From Gemmatimonadota bacterium (GTDB lineage Bacteria; Gemmatimonadota; Gemmatimonadetes; Gemmatimonadales; Gemmatimonadaceae): DNA of 64,000 nt. A program made the position numbers and the translations under genes. Shown one piece after another: positions 1 through 8,526 of the stretch (position 1 is the stretch's first letter; the number at the start of each line of letters is the position of its first letter). The DNA is taken from contig JAPLKU010000014.1 of the NCBI GenBank assembly GCA_026387935.1, positions 1 through 64,000 on the forward strand, read 5' to 3'. The notes under the pieces are model-generated. The model had not been told where the DNA came from, made no database searches, and saw only the letters and a list, made by a program, of their open reading frames with translations.

Positions 1-10
1 TTGGGCTTGG

Positions 11-96
11 GGAGGGCTAGTCCTAATTGGTAAGGCAGCGGTCTTGAAAACCGCCGCGGTGAAAGCCGCTTACAGGTTCGAGTCCTGTGCCCTCCG
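11..96 (+). tRNA. tRNA-Ser (anticodon TGA)
   Basis: Acceptor GGAGGGC pairs with GCCCTCC; anticodon stem GCGGT/ACCGC with loop CTTGAAA; long variable arm; T-arm ACAGG-TTCGAGT-CCTGT. Confidence 0.95.
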
Positions 97-110
97 TTGC
101 GCATAAAGAC

Positions 111-150
111 AAAACCCCCTCGGAGCAGCGTTCGCTCCGCGGGGGTTTCC
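111..150 (+). terminator. Hairpin terminator after tRNA-Ser
   Basis: AAAACCCC..CGGAGC-agcgttc-GCTCCG..GGGGTTT inverted repeat directly downstream of the tRNA. Confidence 0.75.
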
Positions 151-323
151 TTCGTTCAGGTACGGCTCCGTCCAACTGACCAGTGGCAATATTCGGACCG
201 GCGACGGGTACTCTCGCCGCGTTCGTCTGGCCTCGGTCCGACCTGGGATCGGGTAGATCGGAGGTACCACACGCGCCCCATTACATTTATCTCAGTACCT
301 GACTACTCACCAATGGGGCAATA

Positions 324-1274
324 ATGTCCGGCAAGAAGATCATCGCGGTATTCGGAGCCACTGGCGCACAGGGGGGCGGGCTGGTCCGCGCCATTCTCGC
401 CGACAAGAACGGACCCTTCACCGCCCGCGCGATCACGCGCGACGCCAACTCCGACAAAGCCCAGGCGCTCGCCGCTCTCGGCGCCCAAGTGGTCGCCGCC
501 GACACCGACAAGCCCGAGACGCTCACGGCGGCGCTCGCCGGTGCCCATGGCGCCTTTTGCGTGACGAATTTCTGGGAGCACGGCGACGGCGACCGTGAGG
601 GCAAGCAGGCTGCCGCGATGGCGCGCGCCACCAAGGCCGCCGGCGTTCAGCACGTTGTGTGGTCCACGCTCGAGGACGTGCGCAAGTGGATTCCGCTCGA
701 CGACGCGCGACTCCCCACCCTGCACGGCAAGTACAAGTGCCCGCACTTCGACTCCAAGGGCGTGATGGACGACGTATTCGCCAAGGAAGCCGCGCCCACC
801 TCGTATCTGATGGCCGCGTTCTACTGGGACAACTTCATCTACTTTGGCATGGGCCCGCGCGCGGGTGAAGACGGCAGTCTCGTGCTCGCGCTCCCGCTCG
901 GTGGCGCCACGCTTCCGGGCATCGCCGCCGCCGACATCGGCCCGTGCGCGTACGGGATCTTCCAGAACGGGACGAGCGCCGTCGGCCATCGCTTCGGCAT
1001 TTCCGGCGAGAATCTCACCGGCCCGCAGATGGCCGAAAAAATGGGGAAGGCACTCGGCAAGCCGATCAACTTCTACGACGTGCCGTTCGACGCCTACCGC
1101 AGCCTCGGTTTCCCCGGCGCCCAAGACCTGGGCAACATGTTCCAGTTCCAGCAGATCCTGGGCGAGGAGTTCCTGCGGTATCGTGATCCGGTGGTGGCGC
1201 GCGGGCTGAACCCGGCGCTGCAGAACTTCGACGCGTGGCTCTCGGCGAACGCGGGCAAGATCGCGATTGGCTGA
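324..1274 (+). CDS. NmrA-family NAD(P)-binding protein
   Basis: N-terminal IIAVFGATGAQGGGLVRAIL Rossmann motif and NmrA/HSCARG-like body. Confidence 0.85.
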   Translation: MSGKKIIAVFGATGAQGGGLVRAILADKNGPFTARAITRDANSDKAQALAALGAQVVAADTDKPETLTAALAGAHGAFCVTNFWEHGDGDREGKQAAAMARATKAAGVQHVVWSTLEDVRKWIPLDDARLPTLHGKYKCPHFDSKGVMDDVFAKEAAPTSYLMAAFYWDNFIYFGMGPRAGEDGSLVLALPLGGATLPGIAAADIGPCAYGIFQNGTSAVGHRFGISGENLTGPQMAEKMGKALGKPINFYDVPFDAYRSLGFPGAQDLGNMFQFQQILGEEFLRYRDPVVARGLNPALQNFDAWLSANAGKIAIG

Positions 1275-1290
1275 GGTTGGTTGAAAACAG

Positions 1291-1328
1291 GAGAGGGGCC
1301 GGCTCGCGTCGCGAACCGGCCCCTCTCC
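1291..1328. terminator. Hairpin between convergent genes
   Basis: Perfect 12-bp stem GAGAGGGGCCGG/CCGGCCCCTCTC between convergent stop codons; no clear T-tract. Confidence 0.6.
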
Positions 1329-1356
1329 GTCATACCTGCGATGCCGCCGATCCCGC

Positions 1357-2733
1357 CTACGGATTCCGGTCCGTGCAGGCCTTCCAAGCGCCGTTGTTCT
1401 GCTCCGCCTGCGATGGCTTGAGTGCCACGTCGGTGCCGTAGACGCCGCCCTTGAAGTAGGCGCCCGTCGGCCAAATCGTCTCTGACGCGCGTCCGTACTG
1501 GCGGCTGAGCCGGCGAAGGTCACCGACGCGATGGGCCGTCATGTACAACCAGAACCCGCGCTCGCGGAACATCAGGTTGACGCGGGCATCATTGGTACCG
1601 GGGTCGGCCAATGGCGCCAGCGCGGGAGCGCCCGTGAAGGCCGCGCGCAGGGCGTTGAGCCCGTTGAGCCAGCCAGTGGCGTCGCCTGCGGCGAGGAGCG
1701 CCTCGGCCTCGATCAGACGGGCCTCGGTGCCGGTGGCGAGCGGGACGGGCGACGTGGGCAGCGGGTACATCAGCGAGGTGAAGATGCGCGTGCCGTCCTG
1801 ACCCGCCACGGTCGTCTTGGCGGCCTTGACGCGCGGATCGCCGGAGCTCAGGAAGTCGAGTCCATTGCCTCCCTCCTTGTCGGCCGCACCGAAGTTCGGC
1901 GTGGCCACCATCCAATCGTACATGGTATTGACGATCGACACTGTGCCGTAATCCGTGTTGTACACGAACGAGCTGGGGATGGCGGCGCTGCCAGCGCCGT
2001 CTCCGCCCGCTCCGAGGACGGCGACCGCCTGGGGGTACTTGTTGAGGTTCGTCAGGGCGCGCGCCTTTCCGACGCGGGCCATGTAACGGTACGTCAGGTC
2101 GCCGGCGGCCGTCGGCGACAAGAGGGCGAGCGCCGAGTCGAACTGAGCAAGCGCGCGAGTGTAGAGGACGACGTTGCTGAGGCTCTCCGTGACCGGATTG
2201 GCATCATCGGCATTGGCAATCGGGACGCCGTTGCAGAAGATCTCGGCGGTGATGGTCATCAGGAACCCTTCTTTCGCATACAGTTCGCCGACCTGCGTGT
2301 TCCGCGACGCGCTGGCGGCGACGTACGTGTTGAGCGCCTTGATTGCCCGAATGATCTGCGTGCTCGCGGTGCCCACCACGTTCCACGACGTCGACGGGAA
2401 CAGGTTGTCGTTCTGGGCGCGCTGGTCGAGGTGCTCGGTTCCACCGCGCGACGAGATGATCTCGTCGGCGAATATCCCGCTGTACATGTTCATGCCGACC
2501 GGCGATCCACCGGAGGGATCACCGGCGAAGAAATTGGCGAAGTTGCCGATCGCGGCCGCACGAATTGCCGCCGCGCCCGCGGGGCTGGCCGCGGCGATTG
2601 GCGTGATCTGATCCGGCGTGTTCACGTCCAGCAGCGAGCTGGTGTCGCACGCGGTGAGGACCAGGGCAGCGGCGACCTGCCACGCCCACGGCCCCACGCG
2701 GCGCGTGCGCGCCTTGGTCTGAATGGAAGTCAT
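1357..2733 (-). CDS. SusD/RagB-family outer-membrane lipoprotein
   Basis: Lipobox LVLTAC near the N-terminus, SusD-like body, adjacent to a SusC homologue; start taken at MTSIQTK. Confidence 0.8.
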   Translation of the reverse strand: MTSIQTKARTRRVGPWAWQVAAALVLTACDTSSLLDVNTPDQITPIAAASPAGAAAIRAAAIGNFANFFAGDPSGGSPVGMNMYSGIFADEIISSRGGTEHLDQRAQNDNLFPSTSWNVVGTASTQIIRAIKALNTYVAASASRNTQVGELYAKEGFLMTITAEIFCNGVPIANADDANPVTESLSNVVLYTRALAQFDSALALLSPTAAGDLTYRYMARVGKARALTNLNKYPQAVAVLGAGGDGAGSAAIPSSFVYNTDYGTVSIVNTMYDWMVATPNFGAADKEGGNGLDFLSSGDPRVKAAKTTVAGQDGTRIFTSLMYPLPTSPVPLATGTEARLIEAEALLAAGDATGWLNGLNALRAAFTGAPALAPLADPGTNDARVNLMFRERGFWLYMTAHRVGDLRRLSRQYGRASETIWPTGAYFKGGVYGTDVALKPSQAEQNNGAWKACTDRNP

Positions 2734-2773
2734 CGTCCGTCGGGCTCCGAATGGGAGAAAACCGTTGGTCATG

Positions 2774-5700
2774 TTAGAACGCGACATTGAACCGCACCTG
2801 GTAGGTCCGCAGCACCGGCGGCGAGTAGAAGTCATTGTTGCCGCCGCCCGTGTTGGCGACGGAGCTGTTCGCTTCGGGGTCGAGCCCGGGGTACTTGGTC
2901 CAGAGCACGCCTAAGTTGCGCCCGCTCAGCGAGAGCGACGCGCCGTTCGAGCGGAGGTACTTCTGCGTGAGGTCCTTCGGGAAGTCGTAGGTGACGCTGA
3001 GTTCCCGGACGCGGAGAAAATCGTTCGGGACGAAGAAGCCCCAGATCGTCTTGTTCGCGGAGCTGGCGCCCATGACCGCACGCGCCTGCGCCTCAAGCGG
3101 CGCCTTCGGATCGTTGACCGCGCGGCAATTGCCGGTGGACACGCACCGCTGGCTCTCGTAGCCCCACTGGTTGAAGAACCCGCCGCGGTAGTCGAACTGC
3201 GCGGTGATGTGCACCGTGTTCTTCAGGAAGCCGAACGTGTTCGTGACGCCGGCCTCCCACTCCGGGAGCGTCGATCCCTTGAACAGCGCCGTATCGGAGA
3301 GCACAACCTCGTTCTCCGTGATCTTGCCGTCGCTGTTCGCGTCCGTATAGGAAATGATCTTGCGATCCCAGAGCCCATTGAGCGGATACCCGACGACCTG
3401 GCGGTTGCCCGGCGTGACCGCCAGCGGCACGGTGCCCGCGTCCTTGAGCTTGTTCTTGAGGTGCGACCCGCCGACCCGAAGGTTCCAGTTGAAGTACGGA
3501 CGGTCGATCACCTGGCCGTCAACGGAGAGTTCCACTCCCGTATTCTCGACGGAGGCGAGGTTCTGGAACTGCGATCCGCCGGCACCATACGACGGTGGCA
3601 GCGGGCGCGCGAAGAGCGCGTCGTGGCTCTGCTTGTTGAAATACGTGACTTCGATGTTGATGCGCTCCTTGAGGAGCGCGAAGTCGGCGCCGAGTTCAAG
3701 CTCCGTCGTGACCTCGGGCTTCAGGCCGGGATTGCCGATGCTGCTCAGGCGCAATCCGGGGACCTCGGAACCGCCGATCGGGAAGGTCGCGCCCGACAGG
3801 AACTGCAGGGCGGCGATCGTGGAGGGCTGGACGCCGGCCTTTCCCCACGCGGTGCGGAGGCGGATGCGGTCGATGTACTTGATGGCCGGGAACCACTTCT
3901 CGTCGGAGATCAGGTACGACAGCGATGCCCGGGGGTACTGGGTGTTGCCGACCGACCGGCCGAACGCGCTGTTCTTGTCCTGCCGCACGCCGATCGTTCC
4001 GAAGAGCCGGTCGCGCCACGCGAGCTGCTGCTCGAGGAAGACGCCTTCAGTGGCGTTCTCCGTGGTGAACTCGGACGAGATCCGGATGCGGCCTGCGGCG
4101 TTCGGCGACGTGGCGCCAGGGAGGAGCCCGTACCCTTCGACGAACGTGTCGTACGTCTGGTCCTTGAACCACTGGACGCCCAACGTGGTTTTCGACGTAA
4201 TCTCGCTGGTCAGGTTCCTTGTCGCCGTCGCGCTGCCGTTGAACGATGTCTTGGTCAGGTTGATGCGGTCGGCGTCCTTGCCGCCTTCACGGCCGATCGG
4301 GCCCCACGCGACACCGACGCTGGTGCCCTCGCCGTTCTTCTGCATGCGATAGTTGTACTGGTTGTTCTGGTCGATCCCGATCACCGAGTTCACCTTGAGC
4401 CAGTCGAACGGGTTCCAGTTGAACGTGGTGCTCGCGGTCAACCGCTGTTCGGTCAGCCGCTGTTCGATAGAGAAGATGTCACCGACGAACTCGCGCTGCG
4501 TCCCGAGCGTGCGGTTGTAGGCGTACCCGGGCGCCGTCATCAGCTGGAACGTCATGCCGGCGAAGAAACCGCCGTCGAACGGCGTGTGCAGGTTGCGGTC
4601 GATGTACCCCACGTTCACGTCTAACGTCGCCTTCGGCGCCAGCGAGAACGAGAAGTTGCCGCGCAGCGACGTCTGCTGCAGCTGATTCGGACGGAGCTGG
4701 ATGCCGGTCGGCCGGGTGCCGCGCTCAACGGTGATGCGCTTCACGTCCGTGTCAGGCATCTGGTATGGGCCCACCTCGTTCTGCCGGGTGAGCGACACGA
4801 AGTACCGGAGGAGATCGTTTCCGCCCCCGGCGGAGACGCCGGCGGTTCGGGCCTCGCCTGTCTTGTACGGATTGGTCAGCGGGTTGGCGTACGGGTTGTT
4901 TCTCGACAGGCTGTCCTGCACGCAACGGCCGAGCGCGAGGTTGACCACCTTGCACTGGATCGGGGCGCCGGTCGGCACGCCGTTCACCACGTTGCGACCC
5001 CAGCTCTGCCAATTGTCCTCGAACTTCGACGGCTGCGAGATCTGGCCCTGTTCGCCGAAGAGGCGCCACTGCGTCTTGCCCTGGGTGCCGCGCTTGGTCT
5101 TGATGACGATGACGCCGTTCGCGGCCGCGGTGCCGTAGAGCGCTGCCGCCGACGGGCCCTTGATGACGTCGATGGTCTCGATGTCCTCGGGGTTGAAGTC
5201 GCTGAACGCGTTGACGCGCTGCGTCGTGGTGTTCGCGGTAATGGCGTTGTTGTCGTAACGGATGCCGTCGACGATCACGATCGGCTCATTGCTGAGCGAC
5301 AGCGAGCTCGTGCCGCGAATGCGGATGGACGACGACGCGCCGACCTGCCCGGAACCCTGGACGACGAGCACCCCGGGGACGCGCGACTGGAGGATCTCGT
5401 TGACGTTCGTCACGGGTGCCTCCTTGGTCAGCTTGTCTGCGGACAATGTTGCCATGACGTTGCCGACCTCGCGACGCGCCAGGTCTCCGGTGGCTGTCGT
5501 GACGACCTCTTCGAGGCGGGTCACCGAGCGGGCCGCGCTGAAGTTCGCGACGACGGTCCCTCCGTCGGGAACCACCGCCGCCTGCGTCGCCGGCTGGTAG
5601 CCGATGCGCACGATACGGACCGTCACGGGACCGCTCGTCACGCCCGGCAATACGTAGTCGCCGTTGGAATTCGTGAGCGCCATGAGCCGCGTGCCGACGA

Positions 5701-5872
5701 TGGACACCTGCGCGGAGGCGACGGGCGAGCCGTCATCGGCGGCGGTGACCCGACCTCGCACTGTACCGGTGGCGCCGGCGGCCGCAGCATGGGCTGCCGA
5801 AAAAGTGAGGGACAAAGCGCCTAGCAGTGCAAAAAGTCGAGAACACGCGTGCCCGAGCATGACGGTCTCCAT
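2774..5872 (-). CDS. SusC/RagA-family TonB-linked outer-membrane protein
   Basis: Carboxypeptidase-like N-terminal domain (GTVRGRVTAADDGSPVASAQV), plug motif IRIRGTSSLSLSNEPIVIVDG, C-terminal beta-barrel; start taken at METVML. Confidence 0.9.
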   Translation of the reverse strand: METVMLGHACSRLFALLGALSLTFSAAHAAAAGATGTVRGRVTAADDGSPVASAQVSIVGTRLMALTNSNGDYVLPGVTSGPVTVRIVRIGYQPATQAAVVPDGGTVVANFSAARSVTRLEEVVTTATGDLARREVGNVMATLSADKLTKEAPVTNVNEILQSRVPGVLVVQGSGQVGASSSIRIRGTSSLSLSNEPIVIVDGIRYDNNAITANTTTQRVNAFSDFNPEDIETIDVIKGPSAAALYGTAAANGVIVIKTKRGTQGKTQWRLFGEQGQISQPSKFEDNWQSWGRNVVNGVPTGAPIQCKVVNLALGRCVQDSLSRNNPYANPLTNPYKTGEARTAGVSAGGGNDLLRYFVSLTRQNEVGPYQMPDTDVKRITVERGTRPTGIQLRPNQLQQTSLRGNFSFSLAPKATLDVNVGYIDRNLHTPFDGGFFAGMTFQLMTAPGYAYNRTLGTQREFVGDIFSIEQRLTEQRLTASTTFNWNPFDWLKVNSVIGIDQNNQYNYRMQKNGEGTSVGVAWGPIGREGGKDADRINLTKTSFNGSATATRNLTSEITSKTTLGVQWFKDQTYDTFVEGYGLLPGATSPNAAGRIRISSEFTTENATEGVFLEQQLAWRDRLFGTIGVRQDKNSAFGRSVGNTQYPRASLSYLISDEKWFPAIKYIDRIRLRTAWGKAGVQPSTIAALQFLSGATFPIGGSEVPGLRLSSIGNPGLKPEVTTELELGADFALLKERINIEVTYFNKQSHDALFARPLPPSYGAGGSQFQNLASVENTGVELSVDGQVIDRPYFNWNLRVGGSHLKNKLKDAGTVPLAVTPGNRQVVGYPLNGLWDRKIISYTDANSDGKITENEVVLSDTALFKGSTLPEWEAGVTNTFGFLKNTVHITAQFDYRGGFFNQWGYESQRCVSTGNCRAVNDPKAPLEAQARAVMGASSANKTIWGFFVPNDFLRVRELSVTYDFPKDLTQKYLRSNGASLSLSGRNLGVLWTKYPGLDPEANSSVANTGGGNNDFYSPPVLRTYQVRFNVAF

Positions 5873-6027
5873 TCGTGACAATTTTGACGTAGGGAGTGCC
5901 TTACTGACAATCACATACGACTTATGCACGCCAACCGCCAGACCCGTCCCGGCTCCGGCACTGGCCTTCCGACCAAGAAGTGGCTCCGCTTATCTGAACA
6001 GGTTTTGAACCCGCGACCCCGGTGCGC

Positions 6028-6375
6028 TCACCCGCGCGATGACGCGGAGAAGGCCACAAACAGATTAAGGCACATGAGAGTGAACGCCGGGATCATCTCG
6101 ACAAACGGATCCCGGATCCTCAGTCGTACGACCAGTCCAATCACCATCATCGCTGCGAAGCCGCCGGCCGACAGCAAGAGCAGTGGACGGAAGAAGTAAC
6201 CGACGAAAAGGGCCACGCTTCCCACGATTTGCAGGGTGCCGGTCAGCACTCGTAAATGGGCGAGACCGAAGCGCCGGAATTCCGCCGCCATGTGGTCGGT
6301 CACCAACGCGCTCGTGCCGTACCCGGCAAACGCGACGATCGAGAGGGCCTGCGCAAGGGCTGCGGCGAGTTGCAT
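6028..6375 (-). CDS. DoxX-like small membrane protein
   Basis: 115 aa, four hydrophobic segments, RIRDP motif. Confidence 0.6.
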   Translation of the reverse strand: MQLAAALAQALSIVAFAGYGTSALVTDHMAAEFRRFGLAHLRVLTGTLQIVGSVALFVGYFFRPLLLLSAGGFAAMMVIGLVVRLRIRDPFVEMIPAFTLMCLNLFVAFSASSRG

Positions 6376-6443
6376 TGTATCCTTATCTTAGTAGTCTTCA
6401 CCCCCGCAGAGCGCGACATTACGTGTCACACACTGGAGCGGAT

Positions 6444-6815
6444 ATGAGAACGGTCATGGTCATCCTGCAGGTCGCAGCGGCGCTTGGACTACTGAATGTG
6501 TGGCTGCTGCGATTCAATCGACCCACGGCGTATCGGGGAGCCAACGCCGCCTCGATGCTGGAGGAGTTTGCCGCATACGGACTGCCGGCATGGTTCGCCT
6601 ACGCCATCGGGACACTCAAGGTGGGATCGGCACTGGCATTAATCGCGGGCATCTGGTTCCCGGCGGTGATATTCCCGGCGGCCGCGCTGATCTGCGTTCT
6701 GATGCTCGGAGCGCTGGCGATGCACGTCAGAGTCCGCGATCCGCTGCAGAAATCGCTACCCGCGCTCGGTATGCTCGTGCTCTGTATTGGCATTGCAGGG
6801 GGCACGCTCGTCTGA
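6444..6815 (+). CDS. DoxX-like small membrane protein
   Basis: Start ATG at 6444 in frame with the 6183 ORF; four hydrophobic segments; RVRDP motif like its divergent neighbour. Confidence 0.65.
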   Translation: MRTVMVILQVAAALGLLNVWLLRFNRPTAYRGANAASMLEEFAAYGLPAWFAYAIGTLKVGSALALIAGIWFPAVIFPAAALICVLMLGALAMHVRVRDPLQKSLPALGMLVLCIGIAGGTLV

Positions 6816-6875
6816 TCGATGAGCAGCGCCACGCAAGGCGGGCGTCGTCCGCGGCAGCCGACGGCAAGGTTTGCC

Positions 6876-7592
6876 TCAGCTGTCCCCACGTCGCTCGGTG
6901 CGCACGCTGGACATCCCGCCGTCCACCCCCCAGACTTGGCCGGTGATCCACCGCGATTGATCGCCAAGGAGGAACAGCGCGGTTGCGGCGACGTCGTCGG
7001 GCTGCCCAACCTGGCGGAGTGGGTGACGGTCCCGGCTCGCCTGCAGGCGCTCGTCGCTCGAAAGAAGCCGCGCCGTGAGGGGGGTGCTTGTGAGCGATGG
7101 CGCAACAGCGTTGACGCGGATCACCGGCGCCCATTCCGCCGCGAGCGATCGGGTGAGCCCCTCCACCGCCCCCTTGGCCATCGCAATCGATGCGTGAAAC
7201 GGCATGCCCTGCCGCACTGCCACTGTGCTGAAGAGCACGACGCCGGGCTGCCGGCCGGCCTTGAGGGCATTGGCGGTCGCCTGGAGCACGCGCACCGCAC
7301 CGAGCGCTGAAATACGGAAGTCGTCCAGGAACTGTGATTCCTGAAGCCCCCCGAACGACTTGAGATTCAGGCTCCCGGGGCAGTACGCAACGCCGTCCAG
7401 GGCAGCCGGTAGATCTAGCGAGGCGACATCGGCCTCGAGCACGTCGGCCTGGCGTTCGCTGAGGTCAGGCATGGAAATGCCCGAAACGCGTCGCGACACT
7501 CCGACCACCGCGTGGCCTGCCTCCAGTGCCAGCCGAGTGAGTGCAAGTCCGATACCGCTCGAGTGGCCGACAACCAGGTAGGTGCGCTTCAT
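6876..7592 (-). CDS. SDR-family oxidoreductase (non-canonical active site)
   Basis: VVGHSSGIG cofactor motif, IRVNAVAPSLTSTPL and GQVWGVDGG; the YxxxK position reads IAMAK. Confidence 0.85.
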   Translation of the reverse strand: MKRTYLVVGHSSGIGLALTRLALEAGHAVVGVSRRVSGISMPDLSERQADVLEADVASLDLPAALDGVAYCPGSLNLKSFGGLQESQFLDDFRISALGAVRVLQATANALKAGRQPGVVLFSTVAVRQGMPFHASIAMAKGAVEGLTRSLAAEWAPVIRVNAVAPSLTSTPLTARLLSSDERLQASRDRHPLRQVGQPDDVAATALFLLGDQSRWITGQVWGVDGGMSSVRTERRGDS

Positions 7593-7718
7593 GGCAGTTG
7601 ATGGCGCCTCAACGCCGTACCCGGCCGTCTGATTTCACGAGTGTGGACTGGATCATCCCGGGCTGACGTGCACTGAGGAAGCCAGTGCCCCGTCTACGCC
7701 CGCAGCAGCGGATCCAGT

Positions 7719-7859
7719 TCACACCCGCTGTGCCTGACTCTTTTTCGCTTCTTGCTCATCGATGCCGGCGGCGTACAACAGAGCGACCACGACGGTCGCT
7801 GCCGGAACTGCGACTGCCAGCCCGATCGCAAACAGGACGAGGTCACTCAACGCGGTCAC
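7719..7859 (-). CDS. Small single-TM protein (46 aa, GTG start)
   Basis: GTG overlaps the end of the upstream ORF; hydrophobic LVLFAIGLAVAVPAATVVVALLYAAG followed by a charged tail. Confidence 0.5.
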   Translation of the reverse strand: MTALSDLVLFAIGLAVAVPAATVVVALLYAAGIDEQEAKKSQAQRV

Positions 7860-8037
7860 CGCTGATCTGGAGTGCGACGCACCCGAACGAGAGAATTGAG
7901 GGCACCCACAGTCCCACATAAAGACCCTGCTCGTGGCTGCCCGTGAACCACAGCCAGACGGAGAGGAGAAACGAAGCGAAGGCAGCGACAAGAATAGTCA
8001 GGCCGGCTCGGCGGCGCAGAGTGTTTCGTGGCATCAT
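7843..8037 (-). CDS. Small two-TM membrane protein
   Basis: 64 aa with a positively charged N-terminus and two hydrophobic segments; overlaps the downstream small ORF. Confidence 0.55.
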   Translation of the reverse strand: MMPRNTLRRRAGLTILVAAFASFLLSVWLWFTGSHEQGLYVGLWVPSILSFGCVALQISGDRVE

Positions 8038-8245
8038 TGGAGAAAGTATAAAGTGTCAGAAAAGTCGGGCGGCGTACCGCCCTTTAACGTTAGCGTGGCG
8101 GGAATGTTCCCGCACGTAGTGCGCACGGGGAATGAACTTGAGCGGGTGCCAGCAGGGCCTGGGTCCCCGATTTCTCCTCCAGGGTGACTCGCGCTTTGAC
8201 ATCCCGTCGGATCGGGGCCACACTCCAGGAGGAGGAGGGCACCCG

Positions 8246-8311
8246 ATGCGGAAGAGCAAGTTCAGTCCGGAACAGATCCTACAGGCGCTTGAGGCAGTAC
8301 AGGTCGGGTAG
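8246..8311 (+). pseudogene. IS3-family transposase orfA remnant (N-terminal fragment)
   Basis: MRKSKFSPEQILQALEAVQVG then stop; typical IS3/IS911 OrfA N-terminal helix start; GGAGGAGG ribosome-binding site upstream; truncated after 21 codons. Confidence 0.7.
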
Positions 8312-8333
8312 CTAAGTTGTGGTAGGACAATTG

Positions 8334-8424
8334 GGAGACGTGGCCGAGAGGCTGAAGGCGGCGGTTTGCTAAACCGTTATACGGGGTTAAACCTGTATCG
8401 AGGGTTCGAATCCCTCCGTCTCCG
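8334..8424 (+). tRNA. tRNA-Ser (anticodon GCT)
   Basis: Acceptor GGAGACG/CGTCTCC; anticodon loop TTGCTAA; long variable arm; T-loop TTCGAAT. Confidence 0.95.
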
Positions 8425-8432
8425 TGAAAGAG

Positions 8433-8488
8433 GCAGAGAGTAGGCGTTAGACAGTAGCTATCAGTTGGCAGAATGAATTAAGAATTAC
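8433..8488. repeat. Degenerate heptamer array A
   Basis: GCAGAGA GTAGGCG TTAGACA GTAGCTA TCAGTTG GCAGAAT GAATTAA GAATTAC, period 7. Confidence 0.65.
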
Positions 8489-8526
8489 GGGGGCCGTGAG
8501 CCACCCGCCGTCCCGTTGCCCCGCAC

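Noticed and set aside
8080-8130. attC-like TTTAACGTTAGC sequence and GCGGGAA-TG-TTCCCGC palindrome
   Set aside because: Single site, no paired core boxes at proper spacing and no integron integrase; not enough for an integron call.
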